64,000 nt of DNA from Ambrosia x helenae. Lineage: Eukaryota; Streptophyta; Magnoliopsida; Asterales; Asteraceae. The stretch covers positions 1 to 64,000 of the forward strand of contig JAUTDX010000416.1 of NCBI GenBank assembly GCA_030844895.1, written 5' to 3'. This document shows, one piece after another, positions 23,733 to 35,054 of the stretch. The notes below the pieces were generated by a model. It was given only the letters and a program-made list of their open reading frames with translations. It was not told where the DNA came from and searched no databases. Made by a program: the position numbers and the translations under genes. How positions within the stretch are numbered: position 1 is the first letter of the stretch; every line of letters starts with the position of its first letter.

Positions 23733-23827
23733 ACCAAAGGGACCATTATCATAAATTATTAAATATCAAAAGCCCTTATAACCCTTGCTAGGGTTGCTGA
23801 ACCAAATCAACACATCCTACAACTAAA

Positions 23828-24310
23828 ATGACGACCACACTCGAACTAAAACTCAGAGGAATCTTCTTATCCGACAACTCATCGGAGAATCTAACCAACC
23901 CTGTCGGAGACATCTTTTCTAACATCGTATCCGCCATAACCAACTTCTTCCAATATCTAATAACCTTGTTTAACCAAAAATTCCCACCAGAAAAACGTGA
24001 CGAGCAAATCCATTGGTTGTTTGATGGTGCCACACCTTATATCATTGGTGCCATCGTCTTGATCACGATTTTATGTTGTTGGAGCTGCTTGTTTTCGTGC
24101 ATTTCTGGTATCCTACGTGGACTCTACAACGTTGTGTGTACGTTTTTCAGGTGTGTTCGTTGGTGTTTGTGCTGTGGAACTAGATCAGCGAGAAGGATGA
24201 TGAAGGCGCCTGGTAGATCGTCTATGAGGATATCGAGATCTGCGTTTGAAGGAAACCCTAGAGGCTATTTTCGTGACCTTCGTGGTCAGCCTAATAATTT
24301 TATTTACTGA
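23828..24310 (+). CDS. Unknown membrane protein, short paralogue (160 aa)
   Basis: I do not recognise this family. The single-exon protein starts MTTTLELKLRGIFLSD, then has an amphipathic stretch (residues 28-50, IFSNIVSAITNFFQYLITLF). A charged hinge FPPEKRDEQIH (52-62) follows, then one strong hydrophobic segment at about 69-91. A Cys-rich basic stretch (CFRCVRWCLCCG) precedes a conserved tail with MMKAPGRSS, ISRSAFEGNPRGYFRDLRG and a hydrophobic end. It has no obvious signal peptide. The paralogue at 37034-38203 shares the first 40 residues, the hinge, the membrane segment and the tail. The start is chosen because AAAATGACGACCA is conserved at both genes. A role at a membrane is an inference from composition only. 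Confidence 0.8.
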   Translation: MTTTLELKLRGIFLSDNSSENLTNPVGDIFSNIVSAITNFFQYLITLFNQKFPPEKRDEQIHWLFDGATPYIIGAIVLITILCCWSCLFSCISGILRGLYNVVCTFFRCVRWCLCCGTRSARRMMKAPGRSSMRISRSAFEGNPRGYFRDLRGQPNNFIY

Positions 24311-24733
24311 TTATGGTTTTCTTTTTATATATTTTCGATCGTATGCTTTGTTATGTATGTGTATCGTCGGTTTGTGTGATTTTATTTCCTGTTTAAGAAA
24401 AAACTAATCTAAGTAATCGATCGTCGGTATTGTTTTTAATAAGTTTTCTTTGTTTGTAAATTGTAATTATCTTTTCAAAAGATTGTGCTTATTTGTGTTT
24501 CTTGGGTTGGTCATCATATGTTATGATTTATATATTGCATAAAGTAATGCTTTGTGGTCACCAACTATTATATGTGTATATGGTTTTTTAAAAATTGTTA
24601 TTTTTAAATAACAATACACCTTATTTTCTTTTATAATGTTCTCGCTAGAATTGTTTTCAGTAGTCTTTTAAGATATTTAAATTCAAACTTAATTTGATAA
24701 TTATGGGTTAGGAAAAAAAAGAAAATTAGATAA
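24311..24733. other. 3' flank of the short membrane-protein gene
   Basis: AT-rich sequence without further coding, presumably 3' UTR and spacer up to the Harbinger target duplication TAA at 24731-24733. Confidence 0.5.
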
Positions 24734-26611
24734 GACTACTAGGTGCAGACACCACAAATGTAATGTCTCAGTGTCACGTAGAATGTCACCTCTACAATAT
24801 GATGTCTCTAGCATTTTGAGACATCATAAAAGTAATAAATAAATAAAATAATGTTCAAATAAATACTAAATTATATAAAAAAATTACAAAGCATCCTAAA
24901 ATAAAAATAAAATTACATAGCATCCTTTAAAGAAAAAAAAGTACAAACCATCCTAAATTAAAATAAAAAATTACAAACTACTCGTCGTGTCCGTTGTTCC
25001 ATATATGTTCGATCAAGTCGGCTTGTAGATGATGATGGATGTGTTCGTTACGTAACGCGAAATCGTTTAACACTTGTTGCGCTTGGTCATCCGGAATAGT
25101 ATTCTCCTCCACCGCATTTTCATCCAACTCACAAATAGCTCGGCCTTCGTCTTCGATGATCATGTTATGTAGCACGATGCAAGCATACATACAATAACGT
25201 ATTTTTTTGTTGTGAAAGCACGTGCCGGGTTTGCGATGATGTGCCATTTTGCTTGATACTTAGCAAATTTCTTTCTTTTTTTGTCGTGAGGGTGATTAAT
25301 ACTTTTAACGAGTGTAGAATAGGTTGGGTATATTAAATCTGCAAGATAATACCCGTGCTTGTACTCAACCCCCGAAACAGTAAATTTTGTATCCGGACCG
25401 GTTCCTTTTTTAACATCATCAAACACCAAAGACTGATTGAGAACATTAAGGTCATTATTGGAACCGGGAACACCAAAAAAGGCATGCCAAATCCATAAGT
25501 CTTGTGACGCGACAGCCTCTAAGATTATTGCTGGATGACCGTGATCGCCTCGATAAAACATGCCACGCCACGCATTAGGGCAATTTTTCCACGGCCAATG
25601 CATGCAATCGATGCTTCCGATCATCCCTGGAAAACCTTGCTTCTCGTGATGGAACTGATACAACTTCTGGATATCATTGGAGTTTGGTTTTCGCAAATAT
25701 TTTTTGCTGTAGATCTTGACAACACGCTTGCAAAACTTATACAAGCATTCACGTGACATTCTTTCAGACATCCGTAAGTACTCATCCCACGAGTCGGATG
25801 CCGTCCCGTAAGCTATTTGCCGCAACGCTGACGTGATTCTTTGATAAGTTGTGAACCCCCGTTTGCCTCTAGCATCGTATCGTAATGTAAAATACGGGTC
25901 ACAACTCGCCAAATCATCGACAATACGTACGAACAATCGATGACTCATTCGAAACCGTCGCCTAAACATCTCGTCCGTATACACGGGTGATCGGCAAAGT
26001 AATCTCTAATTAATCGCTCATGTGCACCTAGACGTATGTTGTAAATGAATTTAAAAAATATATTTGAAGAAATATTTATACGTTCCAAAAAAAAAAATAG
26101 TTGCTATATATATATTTGAAGAAAAATTATACGCTTACCCTGCCGGTCTCTGTTTAAAGCCGCTTGCCTTGGTCGCGGTTGCGAGCTCACTTCGTTTTCC
26201 TCCGCCATGATTAATTGTGCCGCTTCCCAAATCGCGTTAACAAAAATATGGTTTTCTTCGCTCGACGAAGATGAGGAATCAACCAATGGTAGGTATGACA
26301 TTGTTTGTTTTTTTTTAAAGAAAGTAGAGAGGTTTTTTTGTTGGTTTTGGTTGATTTATGGGGGTTTATTTGGATGGTTTGGTTTATATTGTTGGATTGG
26401 TTTAAAAAAAAAATTAAAACTAGTCGTTACCTTAAAGAGCCGTTGGAATTCAAAAAAAAAAGAGAAAAAACGTGATTGGTCCGTCCTTGATGTTCCAAGG
26501 AGGACGGGAGGGACGGGGGAGTGGGGGACGGGGCAGCGGGGCGGTGTGCGGTTGGGGACGGGGCAAATTATGGGGGACGGGGCATGTTTGCCGTCTGCTC
26601 CCCTAGTAGGC
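24734..26611 (-). mobile_element. PIF/Harbinger transposon with degenerate transposase
   Basis: Inverted ends are GACTACTAGGTGCAGAC and the reverse complement of the right end, GCCTACTAGGGGAGCAGAC. TAA is duplicated at 24731-24733 and 26612-26614; the latter is now inside the copia target duplication. Length is 1878 bp. It carries a transposase remnant on the minus strand but no separate Myb-like ORF, which autonomous Harbingers normally also encode. Confidence 0.88.
24978..26301 (-). pseudogene. Harbinger (plant DDE_Tnp_4 / Plant_tran type) transposase
   Basis: Exon 1 (26301-26139) starts MSYLPLVDSSSSSSEENH and ends RPRQAALNRDRQ. Intron 26138-26028 is GT..AG. Exon 2 resumes GAHERLIRDYFADHP. 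The first catalytic Asp is in GSIDCMHW and the second in SNNDLNVLNQS. The frame breaks at a CCC run (plus-strand GGG 25985-25987), just before VYTDEMFRRRFRMSH. It breaks again at a seven-A run (25202-25208), after which KKIRYCMYACIVLHNMIIED continues in another frame. The usual ERAFG segment, which carries the third catalytic acid, is absent: KYQ runs straight into AKWHIIANP (near 25250). Activity is therefore lost irrespective of the frameshifts. Confidence 0.9.
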
Positions 26612-26615
26612 TAAG
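26611..26615 (+). repeat. Left target site duplication of the copia element (CTAAG)
   Basis: CTAAG is repeated at 33148-33152 after the right LTR. The C is the last base of the Harbinger element and TAA is its own target duplication, so the copia element landed exactly on the Harbinger right boundary. Confidence 0.93.
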
Positions 26616-27287
26616 TGTCAACAGGTATAGATTCAGAGACTAAATAGAACAAAGAACAAACAGAAACTTTTACTCAAAACTTCTGAATCTAAATATCTAT
26701 TACAGACTCTAAGAATCAACAATAACACTCTAAACAACTTACTGATTACAACACTGTAAACAAGAACAAGACTGGACTACCACGATCTAAGCTCTTATTG
26801 AGATGAATAAGAGCAGATCATAACCCTAATCGTTCTAAGATGTGAGAGTGACAAACAAGAGAGATAACACAATAACACGAGAGCTAAACTGAGATACTGA
26901 ACACGAGCTCTCCTTATATAGCCAGAATATAGGCTCGGGAAGTAACACACCCGAGCCTATTGCCACCGTTAGATCATTCCCAGAAAACACAATATGATAT
27001 GATCTGAACCGTAGAAATAGGCAATGAGAAAGGATTGGGGATTGCCAGCGTGGCAATCCTCAACGACTAATAAAACTTGACACCGTCTGGGCCTTGGGCC
27101 ACTTCCTGCTGGGCCGCTTTCTTTAATCTCTTAACCAGCCCGAACAATCTTCAATCCAAGTCCATAGACCATCGAACAATCATCAGTCCATCAATTCCAT
27201 TAGCCCAATGCCACATGTTATTCAATAAGTGTGTAAATATAATTTGTAACATGTAATGTATAATATGAACAAGTAATAATTTTAACA
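26616..27287 (-). repeat. 3' LTR of the copia element
   Basis: 672 bp, differing from the other LTR at two positions that I could find (GGCTCGGGA/GGCTCAGGA and CCCAGAAAA/CCCAAAAAA). Such near identity implies a recent insertion or recent homogenisation. Confidence 0.95.
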
Positions 27288-27300
27288 CCCCCCCTCAGTT
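27288..27300 (-). other. Polypurine tract of the copia element
   Basis: The minus strand reads ACTGAGGGGGGG directly before the 3' LTR start TGTTAAAA. This is the expected plus-strand priming site. The TGA of the polyprotein end (27297-27295) overlaps it. Confidence 0.85.
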
Positions 27301-28900
27301 TGATTTACCTGGACCAAATGGGTCAAATAAGTGAAGTTGATTACAAGCATTAATATGTTGATGAACTAGTAAACCTTTTGTAAAAACATCTGCCAACTGT
27401 TTCTGAATCAATTTTTATAGGTTTAATAACACCATTAGCAACTAAATCTCTCAGAAAAAATAAATCTATCCCAAAGTGTTTAGTTTTGTCATGAAACACC
27501 GGATTAGCAGCTATGGCTAAAGCTGCACTATTGTCACAGTGTAGATCAACAGGCAGTTTTACAACAATATTAAGTTCATTCAACAAATCTTTTAACCAGA
27601 CAACTTCACAAGCAACAGCACACATAGCTCTAAACTCTGCTTCAGCAGAGGACCTAGACACAGTGGGCTGTTTCTTACTTTTCCAGGTAATCAAATTGTT
27701 ACCTAAGTAAACACAGAATCCAGTTATAGACCTTCTAGATTCTATACATTTACCCCAGTCCGAATCAGGATAAGCATTTAAGCAACAATTACCAGACTTA
27801 GTAAAAAACACTCCTTTTCCAGGTGCACTTTTAAGGTACCTAAGTAATCTCATTGCAATTTTTAAATGACTTTTATATGGCTTATGCATGTATTGACTGA
27901 GAAAATGTACAGTATAAGCTATATCTGGCCTAGTGTGAGACAGGTAAATTAGCTTTCCAACCAACTGTTGATACCCAGTAACATTGATTAAAGGTTTATT
28001 ATCATTAACTATCATATTATTAACAACATGACTTGGCTCAATAGGATTTCCCACAGGTTTAAAGCCTGTTAATCCATATTCTGCTAATAACTCAGAACAA
28101 TACTTTCTCTGAGTCAGACATAAGCCATTAGAATCTCTAATAACTTCTATGCCTAAGAAATATTTCAGTTCACCAAGATCTTTAATTAGAAATTTAGTTT
28201 TAATAGATTGTTTAACCTTTTCAATCTCTTCTACAGAGTTCCCAGTTATAATAATATCATCAACATATACTAACAAAACTATAAACACAGAATCATGAAT
28301 TTTAGTGAACATAGAAACATCAAATTTACTTTGGGTAAACCCAATGTCATACAATGCAGCAACAAGCTTAGCATTCCACATTCTAGGGGCTTGTTTTAGC
28401 CCGTATAAAGACTTATTAAGTTTACATACTTTATTACTATTATCAGTATCAGTAAACCCTTCAGGAATAGACATATAAACATCTTCCTTTAAATCTCCAT
28501 ACAAAAAAGCATTATTTATATCAAGTTGAAATAATTTTCAATCATTTTCAACAGCCAATGATATGACACATCTAATAGTAACTAGTTTAACCACAGGAGA
28601 GAAGGTTTCATCAAAATCTATTCCTTCTTTCTGACTAAACCCCTTAGCTACTAATCTAGCTTTAAACCTCTCAATCTCTCCATTTGCTTTATATTTGATT
28701 TTAAAAATCCATTTACAACATATTTTACTTCTACCTTTGGGTAAATCAACAATATCCCAGGTATTGTTCCTATGCAGAGCTTCTAGTTCCTCATTCATAA
28801 CTTTGACCCAGTTAGGATCTCTAGAAGCTTCTGAATAATTCCTAGGCTCAACACTTTTATTTAAAACAGAAGCAAAACATTGATTTTCTAGTGAAAGGTT
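27295..28900 (-). pseudogene. Copia reverse transcriptase and RNase H region
   Basis: The RT starts near NWVKVMNEELEALHRNNTWD with KARLVAKGFSQKEGIDFDET. It includes the catalytic YVDD (about 28255-28268, in LLVYVDDIIITG) and reaches LSHTRPDIAY. RNase H follows (DSDWGKCIESRRSITGFCVY, SSAEAEFRAMCAVACEVVWL, LHCDNSAALAIAANPVFHDK). Lesions: an in-frame TGA (28538-28540) within the RT, at a codon usually Trp, and a two-base loss near 27396-27403 that shifts the last residues. Catalytic motifs remain, but no full-length protein can be made from this copy. Confidence 0.93.
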
Positions 28901-29350
28901 TGAATAGTTGACCACTTTTTCAAAACCATACTTAACCTTTCCATCAACTATAAAATCTGTAAATCTTTTTGGAAAAACTGACTCTCTACTAGACTTTCTC
29001 AACACTGATTCAGATAATCTCTCAGGATCACCCTCAGGTTCTAAGTTGTTGTCTCCCTCAATACTCACACCCTCTGCCCTATCAGATTCTAGACTAACAC
29101 TACTAGGCTGCTCTTTGTTAGCCTGATTAGGCTGTAACTTATGAGCCAAGCCTTTAGAGGTTCTGTCTACAGAACCTGATTGCTGAGTGTAGTGTGTTCC
29201 CGAGTCTAATTTTTCTGAACAATGTTCAGAACTAACCTTTCCCTCATCATTGGGATCATTTTCCCTAAAGATATCTGAATCTGTGTCTTCATAGAAGTCA
29301 AAAAAATTAATATTTGTAACTTGTTTAAACATGTTTGAATCAAACTTTTC

Positions 29351-30341
29351 CTAAACAGTTTTTTCTTTAAAAGGGAAAAAATTTTCAAAAAACTTAACAT
29401 CTCTTGAGAAAAATATAGTTTTACTGTCTAAACTAAACACTTTATAACCCTTTTTCTCATAAGAATAGCCTATGAAAACACATTTTTCACTTCTACTTTC
29501 TAATTTGTTTGACTCATTCAAGACTGTACAAAAACACAGACATCCAAATATCCTAAGGTGGTCAAGGAAAGGCTCAAAACCATACATCAACTCATAAGGG
29601 GTCTTTCCAGCTAGCACAGAAGAGGGTGTCCTATTGATCAAATAAGCAGCAGTCAATATACATTCAGACAAAAAACGAACAGGTAAAAAACTTTGAAACA
29701 ACAAAGCCCTAGCAACATTCAGTAAGTGTTTATGTTTTCTCTCAACCACCCCATTCTGTTGGGGTGTATATGCACAGGTTGTCTGGTGTATGATACCTTT
29801 TGAGTTACAAAACTCTTTGAACTGTTTATTAACAAACTCAGTTCCATTATCAGACCTGAAAACTTTCACTTTGCTTTTGAATTGAGTGTTAACTATGTTT
29901 ACAAAAGTTACAACATATTCAAAAACTTCTGTTTTAGTTTTCATCATACAGACCCAGACAGCCCTAGTGTAATCATCCACTATAGTTAGGAAATACTTAT
30001 TTCCATCTCTATCAGGGACTTTATAAGGTTCCCATACATCTAAGTGAATGATTTCTCCTAATTTAACAGTTTTATGTTGGCTTAAAGGGAATGGTTCCCT
30101 GTGTTGCTTAGCTCTATGACATACTTCACATGGATCAGTATTTAATGTTTGTCAGACTTATTTTAGTTTTCAAAACATTCAATACTTGATCTGAAGGATG
30201 TCCTAGTCTAGCATGCCACAAATCATATATCTTTTTATTATCTAAACCAACCTTATTAGACACACAAGCATTGCCACACATGTACAGACCATCCATTTGT
30301 TTACCAATGTTTTCTTGGTTAACAAATCCTGAATATAACAA
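29351..30341 (-). pseudogene. Copia GAG-pre-integrase and integrase region
   Basis: The pre-integrase motif LWHARLGHPSDQVLNVL is followed by the HHCC-type end (CEVCHRAKQHREPF). The catalytic core has Asp in HLDVWEP, Asp in FRSDNGTEF and Glu in PQQNGVVERKH. The C-terminal part carries LRIFGCLCF and KCVFIGYSYEKKGYKVF. Breaks are a frameshift near 30296-30298, another near 30135-30140, and an in-frame TAG (29351-29353) at the end of the piece. Confidence 0.92.
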
Positions 30342-31728
30342 GTATGTTCATCAAAACCTATATACAACTTGTTATCTCTGGCTAACTTATGGACAGATAA
30401 CAAATTAACAGTGTATTCAGGAACCACTAATACATCTTGCAAGATGACACCATCAGCCAAATGTAAAGTTCCAATTTTAGTTACTAATGCAAAAGTGCCA
30501 TTAGGATGTTTAACCTTTATATTAAGTTGGGAGACATCAACAAAATCACTTAAAAGTTTTTCATTATTTACCATATGTTCCTTTGCTCCTGAATCACATA
30601 TCCACCCAATCCCTTTTAGTATCCCATTACTACTTACAAAACAGTAAATGTGAGAATTAACAGAAGAAGCACAGAACAGACTACCTGTAACATTGCAATT
30701 CTAAGCAACATCACTAGGTTTCTCATTCAAGAAATTCATCAGCTTAGCAAGTTGTTCACTAGTCAAGGATGGAATAGAGACATTAGGACTACTAGTGGAA
30801 TTATTAGCTACAACTGCTTTCTTACTTGGATTCCCTTTGGATCTCATCCAAGTTGGGTACCCTATAATTTCAAAACATTTATCCATAGTATGACCATTCT
30901 TATTACAGTGAGAACATTTTAATGCAGGATTAGCCTTTACATTTCTTTTATTAAAATCAACAGATTGATTTACTTTAGAAACAAAATTAACCGTTTGACT
31001 ACTTTTAGAACCAGTTGAAGAGTTCCTATGAGACTCTCTTCCCTAGATACTACTGCAAAGGCTTCCTTCACTGAAGGAAGGGTATCCTTTGTCACTAAAT
31101 TGGTTCTAACACCTTGATAACAGTCATCTAATCCCATTAAAAACTGCATAAGTCTAATCATGTGACTATAGTTGTTAAATTCTTTTGAAGCATCACAAGT
31201 ACAAGAAGGCAGTTGTAGAATTTGATCTAATTGTTTCCATATAATATTCAACTTATGATAATAATCAACCACAGTTAAACTATTTTGTTTAAAAGAGTTG
31301 ATTTTTAGATGAAGATCAAACACAACTGATCCATCTATTTTATTATAAGTATCTTTTAAATCCTTCCATACTTCAGAAGCTAACTTGGAGTATACTTGAC
31401 CTAAGTATAACTCTTCTGATATTGAATTCAGAATCCAAGTTAATACAACTGAATTACACCTATCCCACTGTCTTATTAACACATCATCATCTTCAGGTTT
31501 AATACAACTACCTTCAATGAATCCTAGTTTATTTTTAACTTGCAAAGCTAAAATCATAGCATTAGACCAAACATTATAGTTCTCAGTACCCTTCAATTTC
31601 ACATTTACTATATTTAAATTTGCAGAATCACTAGCATGCAGATACAAAGGATCACTAGCATCTAACTTGCTAACAAGAGTAACATTACCAAGACGACCAT
31701 CACCAGAATCACTACTAGAGTCAGCCAT
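30242..31728 (-). pseudogene. Copia Gag, zinc knuckle and protease region
   Basis: Gag starts MADSSSDSGDGRLGNVTL at 31728 and has the typical LKGTENYNVWSNAMILALQV start and WDRCNSVVLTWILNSIS block. A CX2CX4HX4C knuckle (CSHCNKNGHTMDKC) lies at about 30880-30925. The protease active site is in WICDSGAKEHMVNNEK, where the usual Thr after Asp-Ser-Gly is Lys-free Ala, an atypical DSGA. Breaks: a two-base gain near 31031-31038 at the Gag end and an in-frame TAG at 30701-30703. Confidence 0.88.
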
Positions 31729-32463
31729 AACTTCACAAAGCAAACAATAAAGCACAAAATATCAAACAATGATTAAAATCACCTAAACAGTCTCAAGCAC
31801 ACAAAGACGAAGCCCTGTCAGTGTCAAGATACCAGGTTCATCACTCAAGGTGCCTGGCCATGTCTTAACAGGGGAGTCTTGATCCTAGATCTAGCACACA
31901 AGCACTCACAAATCAAAGAAACTTGACAGACCAAGAAATTAATCACACAGAGAACACTTATTCAGTCAACCAAAAGACACAACCAGATAATGAGCCAATA
32001 CCGGCCCCCCTAACCCGGTCAGTGCTGCTAGACTCAACTGAAACTAAGATAAACACAAAATAATGGAACGATCTCACCAGAAACTCGTAACTCAAAACCT
32101 TCACTTAGGGTTTTGAGTCAGAGAGCAAGTAATCAAGCACAAGAATCCTTGAACACCACTCCAGTTCCAGTTCAGCTTCAAGATTCCTTTACCAAACCCT
32201 AGATTTGATGGTTAACTTCAGATCAAGGGTTAAATCAACAGCTGAGATGACCTTTCCACACCAGAGCAAACCAATTTCAGCAAGATCCAAGATCCACAAC
32301 CAAATCTATATCTACAGATGAGCGATGAAATACAGATAAGATCTATGAACAAAGATCTATCTGTGATCAACTACAAATAAGATACAGATCTATGGAAAGA
32401 CTTCTGATCTTCCAAGAACCCTAATAATAAACGGAAGCGTCTAAAACAAAAAACCAGAGCTGA

Positions 32464-32475
32464 GCTCTGATACCA
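32464..32475 (-). other. Primer binding site (initiator tRNA-Met)
   Basis: TGGTATCAGAGC on the minus strand directly follows the 5' LTR. This is the standard copia primer site complementary to the 3' end of initiator methionine tRNA. Confidence 0.92.
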
Positions 32476-33147
32476 TGTCAACAGGTATAGATTCAGAGAC
32501 TAAATAGAACAAAGAACAAACAGAAACTTTTACTCAAAACTTCTGAATCTAAATATCTATTACAGACTCTAAGAATCAACAATAACACTCTAAACAACTT
32601 ACTGATTACAACACTGTAAACAAGAACAAGACTGGACTACCACGATCTAAGCTCTTATTGAGATGAATAAGAGCAGATCATAACCCTAATCGTTCTAAGA
32701 TGTGAGAGTGACAAACAAGAGAGATAACACAATAACACGAGAGCTAAACTGAGATACTGAACACGAGCTCTCCTTATATAGCCAGAATATAGGCTCAGGA
32801 AGTAACACACCCGAGCCTATTGCCACCGTTAGATCATTCCCAAAAAACACAATATGATATGATCTGAACCGTAGAAATAGGCAATGAGAAAGGATTGGGG
32901 ATTGCCAGCGTGGCAATCCTCAACGACTAATAAAACTTGACACCGTCTGGGCCTTGGGCCACTTCCTGCTGGGCCGCTTTCTTTAATCTCTTAACCAGCC
33001 CGAACAATCTTCAATCCAAGTCCATAGACCATCGAACAATCATCAGTCCATCAATTCCATTAGCCCAATGCCACATGTTATTCAATAAGTGTGTAAATAT
33101 AATTTGTAACATGTAATGTATAATATGAACAAGTAATAATTTTAACA
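32476..33147 (-). repeat. 5' LTR of the copia element
   Basis: 672 bp with TG..CA ends, followed by the CTAAG duplication (33148-33152). A possible TATA signal for element transcription lies near the GGCTATATAAGGAGAGC stretch on the minus strand (about 32770-32786). Confidence 0.95.
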
Positions 33148-33152
33148 CTAAG

Positions 33153-33449
33153 AAATCATGGTTATTTACGATGGGTAATCTCGACAATGACGCACCAACT
33201 GTGGCTTTTGCTTTGTGAAAAGTCTTTGTGAAAGTCTTGGTGTTATTTCACACAAATCCGTACCAACTTGTATTAATACATGAATATGATTCCTAGACAA
33301 GTATTGTCTCACATGACTGATACGTGTGACATTGACTCAATGAGAGTAGCAAAAATTTTTAACCATTAATTCCAGCAAACCTGCACACGACTCCCCCCAC
33401 CCCCCCCACCCCAACTGCCATGTCCTCACCATCGCCGTACCTCACCTAT

Positions 33450-33498
<49 letters not shown>

Positions 33499-33783
33499 TT
33501 GGGGAGGACGTGGACCGCTTCTCGTTTGCACTGAAATTCCACCGGAGGGTGGTGTTCCCCAACATGGAAGGCTTCCATGTGGGATCCCCGACGCCCACAC
33601 CCCTCAGCTTCAATCACCAAACCATTTTCATCATAATAAACTCCAAAACATATTACATAAAATTGTATTTATCGAGAGCATTACCGGTTGCAAGTTGACG
33701 AATCGCGAATGTACATTTTTATATTGGCGTGAAACTTTTTCTGCACCTTATGTCGTAACTTTATTGAAATCATTCCAATTGAG
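33153..33783. other. Intergenic with a long (GA)n tract
   Basis: No gene. (GA)n occupies about 33454-33495, after a short C-rich tract (33393-33412). Chance open frames run across it. CAATTGAG at 33776-33783 is the left target duplication of the next element. Confidence 0.55.
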
Positions 33784-34255
33784 TAGGGGTGTAAACGAGC
33801 CGAGCCGAGCCCGATTCTGACTGGGCTCGGCTCGGGCTCGTTAAGGTTTTGTGAAGCTCGAGCTCGAGCTCGGCTCGGTTCGAGCCTATAATCTTGAGCT
33901 CGAGCTCGGCTCGCTAGCAAAATCCAAAGCTCGAGCTCGGCTCGGCTCGGCTCGAGGTGATTTGAGAATCTCAAACGAGCTCAAAAGCTCGGCTTGAGCT
34001 CACAAAAGCTCGGCTATAACTTAGGCTCGCGAGCCCAATCGTTAAGGCTATAACTTAGGCTCGGGCTCGGGTTCCGGCTCTAGCTCGTTAAGGCTCGATT
34101 AGGCTCGCGAGCCCAATCGAGCTTTGTATCTAGGGCTCGAGCTCGGGCTCGATAACTAAACGAGCCATATTTCAGGCTCGGGCTCGTTAAGGCTCGGCTC
34201 GTTCGAGCTTTTTACCGAGCCGATCCCGAGCCGCTACGTGTCATTTACACCCCTA
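33784..34255. mobile_element. hAT foldback MITE made of GAGCTCGG-type repeats
   Basis: Ends are TAGGGGTGTAAACGA at the left and reverse complement TAGGGGTGTAAATGA at the right. The 8-bp target duplication CAATTGAG is exact (33776-33783 and 34256-34263). The interior is almost entirely variants of CGAGCTCGGCTCG, so it is self-complementary throughout. 472 bp, non-coding. Confidence 0.88.
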
Positions 34256-34516
34256 CAATTGAGCATCTATATCCTTACAATTTTCAAAAATAATTCTTTC
34301 GATAAACGGAATCTCACTTAACGCTGCAACATTGTACCTTAGGTTTTCGACAAAGTCATTGTTTAATAGAACTTCATTAGCCCCTTCTCGATCGCTGCGC
34401 ACAATTTTTTTCTTTGATCGGATTGTATCGTCAAGTTCAAATGCTCCTTTTGCAAACTGTGGCAAACCATTCAAAATTGGCGTCGGAAGAACTTGATGAC
34501 TCAGGTGGAAATGCAA
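34256..34516 (-). other. Short open frame of unknown origin
   Basis: An 87-codon minus-strand frame, MHFHLSHQVLPTPILNGLPQ through FVENLRYNVAALSEIPFIER to NCKDIDAQL, has protein-like composition but no domain I recognise. It ends at the hAT insertion. Beyond that insertion the old continuation (33681-33775) is not in the same frame. It may be an exon remnant cut by the hAT, or chance. Confidence 0.25.
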
Positions 34517-35037
34517 CGTGTGAATGAAAGAGTGCTTGTATTTTTTTTTCTGTGGGGAATCGTCTAAGTTGGGTTTCTTTGTATAGGAGGATTTTTTTTT
34601 ATTAAAAACCCAACAATATTAAAACTGTTGCAAACCATCACAATCTTCCTCACTACCATGGTTTTAGGTCATCACGACGTGGAGAAAGGGCCAGTGATGG
34701 TGTTCCATGCCGTGATGGGCCATTATGCCACCCATCATAACTATCTATACAAAAGTGCTTAGAAATTTTTAGTGGCACTTTACGTGACATAAAAAATCTA
34801 AATTAATGGTATAGAAAGCTAAATTTCACTAAAAGTATAATCTAAGCTAGGCATACATAAATTGTTATTAAAAACTTAATTTAATTGGGACAAAAAAAAT
34901 CTGAATAAAATTAAAAATGTGAGCAAAGTATGTTTTTTACTTTTTTTAAAGCATATAGCCATACCGAATTGTTTCCGGCTTTACTTATATTTGCGAAGTC
35001 TAAATTTCAATAGTAACACTATACACAATTAAATTTT
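34517..35037. other. AT-rich intergenic spacer
   Basis: No gene or element boundary seen. Confidence 0.5.
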
Positions 35038-35054
35038 AGGGTGTGAGAATTAAA

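Larger units (their letters stand above)
26616..33147 (-). mobile_element. Ty1/copia LTR retrotransposon, complete but coding-defective
   Basis: A 6532-bp element lies on the minus strand, flanked by CTAAG target duplications. Both LTRs are 672 bp with TG..CA ends. Domain order on the minus strand is Gag, zinc knuckle, protease, integrase, RT, RNase H, which is the copia order. The primer site matches initiator tRNA-Met and a G-rich polypurine tract precedes the 3' LTR. The polyprotein has three nonsense codons and four frameshifts. Confidence 0.96.

Noticed and set aside
24978..25247. Separate 89-aa gene (MAHHRKPGTC...)
   Set aside because: It is the out-of-frame C-terminus of the Harbinger transposase (CMYACIVLHNMIIEDE).
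26835..27056. 73-codon frame also present at 32695-32916
   Set aside because: It is the LTR sequence, present twice, and not a conserved protein.
27288..31755. Independent small genes within the copia element
   Set aside because: All are pieces of one Gag-Pol polyprotein separated by stops and shifts.
33784..34255. CRISPR-like or satellite array
   Set aside because: Motifs are degenerate, in both orientations, without spacers, and bounded by hAT ends with an 8-bp duplication.
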